Source: Spirochaetaceae bacterium (GTDB lineage: Bacteria > Spirochaetota > Spirochaetia > Treponematales > Breznakiellaceae). From it: DNA of 7,007 nucleotides. Made by a program: the position numbers and the translations under genes. Positions 1 through 5,657 of this stretch are shown in pieces. The notes beneath the pieces are model-generated. The model was not told where the DNA came from. It saw only the letters and a list, made by a program, of their open reading frames with translations, and did no database searches. Position 1 is the first letter of the stretch. Each line of letters begins with the position of its first letter. The stretch is from positions 1-7,007 of the forward strand of contig JAITHR010000121.1 in the NCBI GenBank assembly GCA_031279895.1, given 5' to 3'.

Positions 1-483
1 GAATTCCGTAAGACCGTCACAGAATTCCGTAAGAACGTGACGGAATTCCGTAAGAACGTCACGGAATTCCGTAAGAACGTCACGGAATTTTGGGGTTCCA
101 GGACGGAATTCCCGCACCCTAAAACAGGGAGCGGCGTGTCCGAAACGGAACCCCCGCCTGCCAAGGCAAAACCCCCTGTCCCCAAAACGGAACCCCCTCC
201 CGCCAACACGCGGGCCTGTACCCGCAGAGCGCGGAGTCCCCTCTCCAACACGGAGATTCCCCTCTCCAACGCAGAGGTGCGCACCTCCAGAGCGGGGAAC
301 AGTGTCCCCGAAACGCGGAATTGTGTTGCTAAGGCGGGGAGACGTGTCCCCGAAGCGGGGAGGCGTGGCGGTAAAGCGGAGACTTGTGTGTCTGAAGCGG
401 GGGACGTGGTGCCAATGCGCGGGCGCGTGTCGTCAAAGGCGGACGGCGTGGTGCTGAAGCGGGGAGGCGTGTGCCTAAAACGC
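1..483. repeat. Tandem array of 23 exact-length 21-bp units, decaying left to right
   Basis: Cut every 21 bases from position 1, the sequence gives 23 units with no insertion or deletion. Units 3 and 4 (43-84) are identical and read GAATTCCGTAAGAACG followed by TCACG; units 1 and 2 differ from them by two and one bases. From unit 5 the units diverge but keep the phase. Nearly all end in a core of the form RARRCG and most begin with a purine-rich G(A/G)R. The middle is variable, though near neighbours resemble each other: units 12 and 13 share TCCCCTCTCCAAC, and units 8 and 10 share GAACCCCC. In the last units the CG core slips by one base. The left-hand units contain the palindrome CGGAATTCCG at each junction. 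The array is open at the left edge, so its true length is unknown. Because 21 is divisible by 3, one frame stays open from base 1 to a TGA at 490-492 as a heptapeptide repeat (TEFRKNV type). Confidence 0.93.
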
Positions 484-506
484 GGATGTTGACTGACTAG
501 CTGCCT

Positions 507-542
507 CCGGCGTTTGGGGGAACCGGTTCCCCCAAACGCCGG
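507..542. repeat. Perfect 36-bp palindrome without spacer
   Basis: The left arm CCGGCGTTTGGGGGAACC (507-524) is followed directly by its exact reverse complement (525-542), with the axis between 524 and 525. After a two-base mismatch on each side, symmetry resumes imperfectly from 499-504 to 545-550, with one G-T pair, giving about 52 bp of dyad. There is no downstream T-run, so it does not look like an ordinary rho-independent terminator. A cruciform, a binding site for a dimeric protein, or the stem of a non-coding transcript are all possible. The function is unknown. Confidence 0.95.
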
Positions 543-781
543 TAGCGGCTTCCCGCCACGCGCCCCGAACAACGCGCCGCCCCAAAACCACGCGGCCACC
601 ACGCGCCGCTTCCAAACCGCCGGAGGCTGCGTCGGAGACGGGGCGGAGGCTGCCGCGCACAACAACGCGGCGCTTGCAAACCAACCGCCGGCTGCGCGAA
701 GCGTAGCCGCGCCTGGGCAACAACCAGCCCGCTCACCGGACACGGTGTTGCACCTCTCTCAAACAACAGGCGGCCTTGCTG

Positions 782-800
782 AAACCGTCGGAGACGGTTT
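782..800. promoter_or_regulatory. Hairpin abutting the etfB promoter
   Basis: AAACCGTC (782-789), a GGA loop (790-792) and GACGGTTT (793-800) form a perfect 8-bp inverted repeat. It ends three bases before the -35 hexamer. The right arm plus T801 ends in four T's, so it could be a weak terminator for upstream transcription. Its position just upstream of the -35 box would also suit an activator operator. The sequence alone does not decide between these. Confidence 0.5.
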
Positions 801-803
801 TGC

Positions 804-833
804 TTGACAATTCAGAAGGGTATCTGGTATCAT
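804..833 (+). promoter_or_regulatory. Sigma70-type promoter for the etfB-etfA-lctD genes
   Basis: A perfect -35 box TTGACA (804-809) is followed after 18 bp by TATCAT (828-833), which matches TATAAT at five of six positions. Transcription would start near 840, leaving a leader of about 70 nt before the TTG codon at 912. GGTATC occurs twice (819-824 and 826-831), overlapping the -10 region with a 7-bp period, which could be a regulator contact. A second A/T-rich element, TATAAA at 871-876, has only a poor -35 candidate and is less likely to be used. Confidence 0.65.
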
Positions 834-900
834 AACCGTAACCTAATTCGCACGGCGTACAGATAATCGCTATAAAATAAGGTAAAAATCAGCGTTATTA

Positions 901-914
901 AGGAGGTTTCATTG
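901..914 (+). promoter_or_regulatory. Ribosome binding site and TTG start of etfB
   Basis: A full-strength AGGAGG (901-906) lies five bases before TTG (912-914). This fixes the start, because translation from this TTG gives the canonical EtfB N-terminus (KIIVPIKQVP) and there is no in-frame ATG nearby. A strong Shine-Dalgarno may compensate for the weaker start codon. Confidence 0.88.
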
Positions 915-1712
915 AAAATCATTGTACCCATTAAGCAGGTACCGGAAAGCAGTAACGTAAAAATGGACCCGGAGACCGGTACGGTTATCCGGTCCGGTAT
1001 TGAGACGGTGGTAAATCCGTTGGATTTATACGCCCTTGAAGCGGCGCTCCGGCTCAAGGAACAGTACGGAGGGACCGTAACGGCCCTTTCCATGGGTCCG
1101 CCCCAAGCGATGCGCGTCCTTAAGGAGGCGGTTTCTATGGGGTGCGACGACGCGGCGCTGGTCTCGGACCGGAAATTCGGCGGCGCGGACACCCACGCCA
1201 CGTCCTACACCCTGGCGCAGGCGGTTAAGGCCATAGGCGGCTTCGACGTGGTTATCACAGGCGAGCGCGCCACCGACGGGGACACGGCCCAGGTCGGCCC
1301 GGGCATCGCCGCGTGGCTGGACCTTCCCATCGCAACCTACGTGTCGAAAATCGAATCGTTTAAAGACGGGCGGCTCCTGGTGGAACGGCTGGTGGAAGAG
1401 GGGTATCAGATACTCTCCGTGCCGGTTCCCTGCCTCCTCTCGGTGGTAAAAGCCATCGCCACCCCCCGCCTTCCCACGCTGGAAGGGAAGATACGGTCAA
1501 TGGAGATACAAGTACCGACCTATACGACCGAGAACCTGGAACTGACCCCGGAGTATCTGGGGCTCAAAGGCTCGCCGACCAAAGTCGTCAAAATCGAAAC
1601 CCCCAAAATTACCCGCAACGGTAAGATAGTACAGATTACCGACGATCTTTCCCTCAAAGCGGCGGTTGACGAGATTATGGACCTGCTGGAGAAGAAAGGA
1701 GTGCTGCCATGA
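912..1712 (+). CDS. etfB: Electron transfer flavoprotein beta subunit (EtfB), bifurcating type
   Basis: The 266-residue EtfB would form a cytoplasmic heterodimer with EtfA and carry electrons between NAD(H), ferredoxin and the flavin dehydrogenase encoded downstream. The N-terminus KIIVPIKQVP and the NPLDLYALEAALRLKE segment (residues 35-50) are typical of the family. Residues 117-130 (GERATDGDTAQVGP) contain DGDTAQVGP, the form found in electron-bifurcating EtfBs, where this loop binds a second FAD. Ordinary electron-transfer ETFs have a DDDxNQTG-like version there and bind AMP. The recognition-loop region around 180-195 (AIATPRLPTLEGK) is intact. Length is normal for bifurcating members. 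The start is a TTG with AGGAGG five bases upstream. The stop codon overlaps the etfA start (ATGA), implying translational coupling and equal production. Family identity is firm. Bifurcation is inferred from the motif and the gene context. Confidence 0.95.
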   Translation: MKIIVPIKQVPESSNVKMDPETGTVIRSGIETVVNPLDLYALEAALRLKEQYGGTVTALSMGPPQAMRVLKEAVSMGCDDAALVSDRKFGGADTHATSYTLAQAVKAIGGFDVVITGERATDGDTAQVGPGIAAWLDLPIATYVSKIESFKDGRLLVERLVEEGYQILSVPVPCLLSVVKAIATPRLPTLEGKIRSMEIQVPTYTTENLELTPEYLGLKGSPTKVVKIETPKITRNGKIVQITDDLSLKAAVDEIMDLLEKKGVLP

Positions 1713-2725
1713 AAGAAACGGATGCGGTGTGGACCCTGGCCGAACAGTTTGAGGGCAAACTTAAAGGCGTTTCCTTTGAGCTGCTTTCAAGAGGCCGCAA
1801 ACTGGCGGATAAACTGGGAACCGCCCTGGTCTCTGTCCTTATCGGGGACCGCGTAACGGACGAGGACCTCATGCGGCTCGTCAAACAGGGCGCCGACGCG
1901 GTGTATACGGTGCAGGACCCGAAACTCGCCTATTTCGTGTGCGAAACCTACGAGCGGGTCCTTGAGAAACTTATCAAAGACCACAAGCCGGCGATTATCC
2001 TCGCGGCGGCCACCAGCGCGGGCAGAACCCTCATGCCCTATACCGCGGTAAAAGTCCATACGGGCCTTACCGCGGACTGCACGGAGCTGGACATCGAGGA
2101 AGGCACCGGCAACCTGCTGCAAACAAGGCCCGCCATAGGCGGCAATATCATGGCCACGATTAAGACGCCGAACCACCGGCCCCAGCTTGCCACGGTCCGT
2201 CCCAAATCGTCCCGCCCCCTGCCGCCGGACCCGAACCGTACCGGGGAAATCAAACGCATACCCTTTGATCCGTCCCTCTTGGTGCCGGGCGTTGAGGTGA
2301 AAGGCTACCGGCGCGAAGAGTCCACCCTCAATCTGGAAGAGGCTGACGTGGTGGTCTCCGGGGGCAAGGGCCTCAAAAAGGGCGAATACTTCGCCGCCGT
2401 TCATAAACTCGCCGACCGACTGGGAGCCGCGGTGGGCGCGAGCCGGGACGCGGTGGACCGGGGCTGGATTTCCTATCCCCATCAGGTCGGCCTGAGCGGG
2501 AAAACCATTTCGCCCAAGGTCTATATCGCCATAGGCATATCCGGCGCGATACAGCACCTCGCGGGGATTAAAACCAGCGAAACCATCGTGGCCATTAACA
2601 TCGACCCGGACGCGACGCTGCACAAACTCGCGGACCTGGGGATTGTGGGAGACGCATTCCAGGTGATACCGGAACTACAGAAGCGGCTTGACGCGAGAGC
2701 GAAGCAGGGAGGAAACCATGGGTAG
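1709..2725 (+). CDS. etfA: Electron transfer flavoprotein alpha subunit (EtfA)
   Basis: The 338-residue EtfA is the FAD-binding partner of EtfB. The N-terminal Rossmann-like part (about 1-200) is followed by the conserved C-terminal FAD domain. Visible FAD-domain motifs are SGGKGL (217-222), GASR (243-246), QVGLSGK (259-265), SGAIQHLAG (278-286) and NIDPDA (298-303 region). R246 and H283 correspond to the flavin-tuning Arg and His of human ETF. Only two cysteines are present (about 78 and 124), and no CxxCxxC cluster motif. The N-terminal ferredoxin-like domain reported for LctC of A. woodii (about 418 residues) is therefore absent, and the architecture is instead that of the simpler bifurcating EtfAs. 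An AAAGGAG site (1695-1701) lies seven bases before the ATG. The gene overlaps etfB by 4 bp and the next gene by 8 bp. The identity is secure. Confidence 0.95.
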   Translation: MKETDAVWTLAEQFEGKLKGVSFELLSRGRKLADKLGTALVSVLIGDRVTDEDLMRLVKQGADAVYTVQDPKLAYFVCETYERVLEKLIKDHKPAIILAAATSAGRTLMPYTAVKVHTGLTADCTELDIEEGTGNLLQTRPAIGGNIMATIKTPNHRPQLATVRPKSSRPLPPDPNRTGEIKRIPFDPSLLVPGVEVKGYRREESTLNLEEADVVVSGGKGLKKGEYFAAVHKLADRLGAAVGASRDAVDRGWISYPHQVGLSGKTISPKVYIAIGISGAIQHLAGIKTSETIVAINIDPDATLHKLADLGIVGDAFQVIPELQKRLDARAKQGGNHG

Positions 2726-4133
2726 TACCTATAATCGAGTTACCCCGGAAGTGGTAAACGCCTTAAAAGACATTGTGGGCAAAGGGAGCGTGTTTACCGA
2801 CGAAGAGAAACTGGAAGCCTATTCGCACGACGAAACCGACGCGGAGGAATACGGCCACGCGCCGGAGGTGGTGGTCCTTCCGGGCAGCACCGATGAGGTC
2901 GCCCGGGTGGTCAAACTGGCGAACAAAGAGCTTATCCCCATTACGCCCAGAGGCGCCGGGTCCGGCCTTTCGGGAGGCGCGATCCCCGAACAGGGGGGCA
3001 TTGTCGTCTCCCTTGAAAAGATGAACAGGCTCCTTGAGCTGGACAAGGCGAACATGGTGGCCGTGGTGGAGGCAGGCATCGTTACCAACGACCTTGCCAA
3101 CACGGTGCAGGCCGAGGGGCTGTTCTTCGCGGGCTATCCCATGAGCCTCCAGACGTGCGTCATCGGCGGGAATATCGCGGAAAACGCCGGCGGCGGCAAG
3201 GCGGTAAAGTACGGGGTTACCGGAAGGTATATCATCGGCCTCGAACTCGTGACCCCCCAGGGAGACGTGGTGCAGCTTGGGGGAAAACTGGTCAAAGACG
3301 TGTCCGGTTACGACCTTAAATCCCTGGTTATCGGATCCGAAGGCACCCTGGGTATCGTTACCAAAGCTATCGTGAAGTTAATAGGCTATCCCGCAACCAA
3401 GTCCGACCTGCTCGTGCTCTTCAAGACCCCCAAGGAAGCGATTGACGTGGTGCCGGTAATCCTCTCCCAGGGCCTGACCCCGACCAGCATCGAGTTTATG
3501 GACCAGCTCTCGTGCAGCACCAGCTGCAAATACCTTAACGAGAGCCTCCCCTATGAACACGCCGGCGCCATGCTTCTTATCGAGCTTGACGGAACCAACG
3601 CGGCCCAGATAGAAATGGACCTTATCGAGACCGGAAAACTCTGCCAGAAACACGGGGCTATCGAAGTGTATGTGGCGGAAGACAAGAACAACATCGAGCG
3701 TATCTGGAGCGTCCGGCGGAACATCGCCGAAGCGTGGAAGGTCTTCAGCCCCGTCCAGAGCCTTGAGGATATTGTGGTTCCCATCTCCCGCATACCGGAG
3801 ATGATACCGGAGCTTGAGCGGTTGGGGAAAAAGTATAACGTCCAGATACCCTGCTACGGCCACGCCGGAGACGGGAACCTCCACGCCACGCTCGTCAAAG
3901 AGCCTTCCATGTCCATGCCGGACTGGAAAAAGAACGAAGTGGCCTGCCTTGAGGAGCTGTATAAAATCACCAGCGGCTTCGGGGGCAAAATAAGCGGGGA
4001 ACACGGCATCGGCATCAAGCGCCGAAGCTACCTGAAACAGGTTATCGATCCTGTGGAGCTCAAACTCATGCAGGCTATTAAAAAAGCGTGGGACCCGCAT
4101 AACATTATGAACCCGGGCAAGATTTTCGCGTAA
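2718..4133 (+). CDS. lctD: FAD-linked D-lactate/2-hydroxyacid dehydrogenase (GlcD/LctD family)
   Basis: This 471-residue protein is a cytoplasmic flavin oxidoreductase of the VAO/GlcD type. An FAD-binding_4 domain (about 45-225) contains PRGAGSGLSGG (77-87), GGNIAENAGGGKAVKYG (150-166) and GSEGTLGIVTK (206-216). The C-terminal FAD-oxidase domain carries GHAGDGNLHA (381-390), SGEHGIG (426-432) and the usual ending NPGKIFA. H382, H389 and E428 match the metal ligands of D-2-hydroxyglutarate dehydrogenase, so a metal-assisted 2-hydroxyacid site is likely. ATG 2718 is chosen because GGGAGG (2707-2712) precedes it by five bases; an in-frame ATG at 2688 lies inside etfA and would add ten unrelated residues. 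Tight coupling to bifurcating-type etfBA and a racemase gene downstream favour the LctD role, oxidation of D-lactate with electrons passed to EtfAB. Glycolate or another D-2-hydroxyacid cannot be excluded from sequence. Family 0.95, D-lactate substrate about 0.7. Confidence 0.9.
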   Translation: MGSTYNRVTPEVVNALKDIVGKGSVFTDEEKLEAYSHDETDAEEYGHAPEVVVLPGSTDEVARVVKLANKELIPITPRGAGSGLSGGAIPEQGGIVVSLEKMNRLLELDKANMVAVVEAGIVTNDLANTVQAEGLFFAGYPMSLQTCVIGGNIAENAGGGKAVKYGVTGRYIIGLELVTPQGDVVQLGGKLVKDVSGYDLKSLVIGSEGTLGIVTKAIVKLIGYPATKSDLLVLFKTPKEAIDVVPVILSQGLTPTSIEFMDQLSCSTSCKYLNESLPYEHAGAMLLIELDGTNAAQIEMDLIETGKLCQKHGAIEVYVAEDKNNIERIWSVRRNIAEAWKVFSPVQSLEDIVVPISRIPEMIPELERLGKKYNVQIPCYGHAGDGNLHATLVKEPSMSMPDWKKNEVACLEELYKITSGFGGKISGEHGIGIKRRSYLKQVIDPVELKLMQAIKKAWDPHNIMNPGKIFA

Positions 4134-4147
4134 CCCCGCGCACAAAC

Positions 4148-4171
4148 GGCACGCGCTTTCCGGCGCGTGCC
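4148..4171 (+). terminator. Hairpin after the dehydrogenase gene; weak terminator or attenuator
   Basis: GGCACGCGC (4148-4156) and GCGCGTGCC (4163-4171) form a perfect 9-bp stem with a six-base loop, 15 bases after the stop codon. The following bases, TTTCCATTT, are T-rich but not a clean T-run. Termination is probably partial, which would let some transcription continue into larA and lower its expression relative to the dehydrogenase genes. Confidence 0.55.
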
Positions 4172-4196
4172 TTTCCATTTCAAAACATAACGGAAA

Positions 4197-4217
4197 AAGA
4201 GCCGGCGAACGGCTCTT
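4197..4217. promoter_or_regulatory. Second hairpin in the lctD-larA gap
   Basis: AAGAGCCG (4197-4204), a GCGAA loop and CGGCTCTT (4210-4217) form a perfect 8-bp inverted repeat. On the plus strand it is followed by A's rather than T's, so it is not a rightward terminator. Read on the minus strand it is followed by TTTTT and could stop antisense transcription. It could also be an operator or an mRNA-stabilising stem at the 5' side of larA. Confidence 0.45.
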
Positions 4218-4234
4218 AAAAAGAAAAATCTTTA

Positions 4235-4258
4235 AAATTGATGAACAATTTGAGGAGG
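4235..4258 (+). promoter_or_regulatory. larA ribosome binding site with flanking A/T inverted repeat
   Basis: GAGGAGG (4252-4258) is a strong Shine-Dalgarno five bases before ATG 4264 and fixes the larA start. Directly upstream, AAATTG (4235-4240) and CAATTT (4246-4251) form a 6-bp inverted repeat with a five-base spacer. It would place the SD next to a weak stem, or could act as a small operator. I found no convincing separate promoter in the gap, although TAAAAT at 4233-4238 could be a lone -10 box. Confidence 0.55.
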
Positions 4259-4263
4259 TCGTC

Positions 4264-5538
4264 ATGCCGGTAATTAACTTTCCTTACGGCAAAGAGATGA
4301 TAGCATACGCTATTCCCGACAATCGTTTCCGGGGGCAGCTTGTTTCCCAGATGCACCATTACAAGGCCCCGGCGTCGCAGGACGCGCTGGTTGCCCAAGC
4401 CCTTCAAAATCCGGTAGGCACGCCGAAACTCTCGGTCATGGCTGAGGGTAAGAAAAAAGTGCTTATCATTGCCAGCGATCATACCCGTCCGGTGCCGAGC
4501 AAATTTATTATCCCTCCCATGCTTGCGGAAATCAGAAAGGGAAACCCCCAGGCCGAGATTACTATTCTTGTGGCAACCGGCGTCCATCGGGAAACCACGC
4601 AGCAGGAACTTATCGACAAGTTCGGCGAAAATGTGGTCAAGAGCGAACACATCGTTATCCACGACAGCGTTTCGTCCCCCACCGTGAACCTGGGGAAACT
4701 TCCCTCAGGCGGGGATATTATTATCAACAAGCTCGCCCTTGAGACCGACCTTCTGGTCTCCGAAGGGTTTATCGAGCCGCACTTCTTTGCGGGCTTTTCC
4801 GGCGGCAGAAAGAGCGTGCTTCCTGGCATCGTGAACCGCGAAACCGTGCTGTACAACCACAACGCCGAGTTCATCGCCAGCCCCTTTGCCCGAACCGGTA
4901 TCGTGGAGAACAACCCCATTCATATCGACACGCTCTACGCGGCCCGCGCGGCCCGCCTGGATTTTATCTGCAACGTGGTGATTAACGCCCAAAAAGAGGT
5001 CATCTACGCGGTGGCCGGAGACGTTGACCTTGCCCATCGGGTCGGGCGGGAGTTTCTTGCGGCCAAGTGCCAGGTTGACGCGATACCGGCGGACATCGTG
5101 ATTTCCACCAACGGCGGCTACCCGCTCGACCAGAACATCTACCAGTCGGTAAAAGGCATGACCGCCGCGGAAGCCACGGTCAATAAAGGCGGGGTCATCA
5201 TCATGCTCTCCTGCTCCAACGACGGGCACGGCGGGGAATCCTTCTTTAACACGTTCAAACAGGAAAAAAACCTCCCGCGTATGACCGAAACCTTTCTCAA
5301 GACCCCGAAGAACAAGACCATTGTGGACCAGTGGGAGTCCCAGATCCTCTCGCGGGTTCTCCAGCGGGCAAAGGTGATCTATATATCGAGCCTTCCCGAT
5401 GAGATGATACAAGAGTTCCAGATGATTCCCGCTCATTCCCTTGATGAGGCTATGAAAAAGGCCGAGGAGCTTCTGGGCAATCCCCAGGCCGGCATTACCG
5501 CCATTCCCGACGGCATCGCCGTTATCGTAAAATCGTAA
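4264..5538 (+). CDS. larA: Nickel-dependent lactate (2-hydroxyacid) racemase, LarA family
   Basis: This 424-residue cytoplasmic enzyme would interconvert D- and L-lactate by hydride transfer to the nickel-pincer nucleotide cofactor. The catalytic residues known from Lactiplantibacillus plantarum LarA are all recognisable. SDHTRPVPS (71-79) carries D72 and R75. ATGVHRE contains H108. EPHFFAGFSGGRKSVLPG (171-188) contains H173 and K183, the lysine that binds the cofactor covalently. LYNHNAEF contains the nickel ligand H199. GYPLDQNIYQSVKG (285-298) supplies Q294 and K297, and W357 aligns with the active-site Trp. Length equals that of characterised LarA. The LarA superfamily includes racemases for malate, phenyllactate and other hydroxyacids, so lactate is inferred mainly from the adjacent dehydrogenase. 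Cofactor-building genes larB, larC and larE are not in the window. It follows lctD by 130 bp containing hairpins and may be expressed at a different level. Confidence 0.92.
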   Translation: MPVINFPYGKEMIAYAIPDNRFRGQLVSQMHHYKAPASQDALVAQALQNPVGTPKLSVMAEGKKKVLIIASDHTRPVPSKFIIPPMLAEIRKGNPQAEITILVATGVHRETTQQELIDKFGENVVKSEHIVIHDSVSSPTVNLGKLPSGGDIIINKLALETDLLVSEGFIEPHFFAGFSGGRKSVLPGIVNRETVLYNHNAEFIASPFARTGIVENNPIHIDTLYAARAARLDFICNVVINAQKEVIYAVAGDVDLAHRVGREFLAAKCQVDAIPADIVISTNGGYPLDQNIYQSVKGMTAAEATVNKGGVIIMLSCSNDGHGGESFFNTFKQEKNLPRMTETFLKTPKNKTIVDQWESQILSRVLQRAKVIYISSLPDEMIQEFQMIPAHSLDEAMKKAEELLGNPQAGITAIPDGIAVIVKS

Positions 5539-5550
5539 ACCGTACACCGT

Positions 5551-5577
5551 AAAAAAAGCGCCGGCGGTTTTCCGGCG
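5551..5577 (-). terminator. Rho-independent terminator for the minus-strand transporter gene
   Basis: On the minus strand, CGCCGG (5577-5572), a seven-base loop and CCGGCG (5564-5559) form a 6-bp GC stem followed by C and seven T's (5557-5551). This is a classic terminator for transcription coming from the symporter gene. On the plus strand the same stem is followed only by GTTTT, so it is a weaker stop for larA. The loop and arm lie in an 11-bp direct repeat, CCGGCGGTTTT, at 5561-5571 and 5572-5582. Confidence 0.7.
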
Positions 5578-5593
5578 GTTTTCCGAACGAAGA

Positions 5594-5627
5594 GGGGGCG
5601 CGGGGAGGCATAAAGCCCCGCGCCCCC
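5594..5627. terminator. 12-bp GC stem-loop between convergent genes, probably bidirectional
   Basis: GGGGGCGCGGGG (5594-5605) and CCCCGCGCCCCC (5616-5627) pair perfectly around a ten-base loop. The plus strand continues TTTCCC and the minus strand TCTTCGTT, both short T-rich tails. The position between the ends of larA and the convergent symporter gene fits a shared terminator or a transcription-collision barrier. Confidence 0.7.
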
Positions 5628-5657
5628 TTTCCCGTCATAATCCGCGCCCGGCGCCGG

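Larger units (their letters stand above)
484..803. other. GC-rich intergenic block with palindromes and repeated words, no convincing gene
   Basis: I see no recognisable protein or structured RNA family here. Short open frames on both strands encode only Pro/Ala/Arg-rich low-complexity sequence without good ribosome binding sites. Several words recur. CGGAGGCTGC is at 621-630 and 644-653. GTCGGAGACGG is at 631-641 and 787-797. ACGCGSC occurs at 558, 572, 590, 601 and 665. The segment 500-512 is a near-perfect inverted copy (12 of 13) of 618-630. A hairpin of nine pairs, one of them G·U, with a GAA loop lies at 689-709. The block separates the 21-bp array from the etfB promoter. Confidence 0.7.

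Noticed and set aside
1..483. CRISPR array
   Set aside because: The period is 21 bp in total, too short for repeat plus spacer, and the left-hand units are identical with no unique spacers.
475..766. Minus-strand open frames opposite the same spacer
   Set aside because: They are Arg/Gly-rich translations of GC-rich repeats, unlike any family I recognise, and have no supporting signals.
514..807. Plus-strand open frame of 97 codons in the GC-rich spacer
   Set aside because: It is Pro/Ala/Asn-rich low complexity, starts inside the 36-bp palindrome with no good ribosome binding site, and overlaps the promoter.
1787..2623. Long minus-strand open frame (278 codons) inside etfA
   Set aside because: It is a shadow of a gene with clear ETF motifs; in GC-rich coding DNA the opposite strand often stays open.
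2688..2717. Upstream in-frame ATG for the dehydrogenase
   Set aside because: It lies well inside etfA without a Shine-Dalgarno, whereas ATG 2718 has GGGAGG at ideal spacing and gives the family-like N-terminus.
3378..4265. Minus-strand open frame (295 codons) over the dehydrogenase gene
   Set aside because: It lies opposite the conserved FAD-oxidase domain and its translation shows no family motif.
4705..5547. Minus-strand open frame (280 codons) over larA
   Set aside because: It is antisense to the LarA active-site region, which is clearly the real coding sequence.
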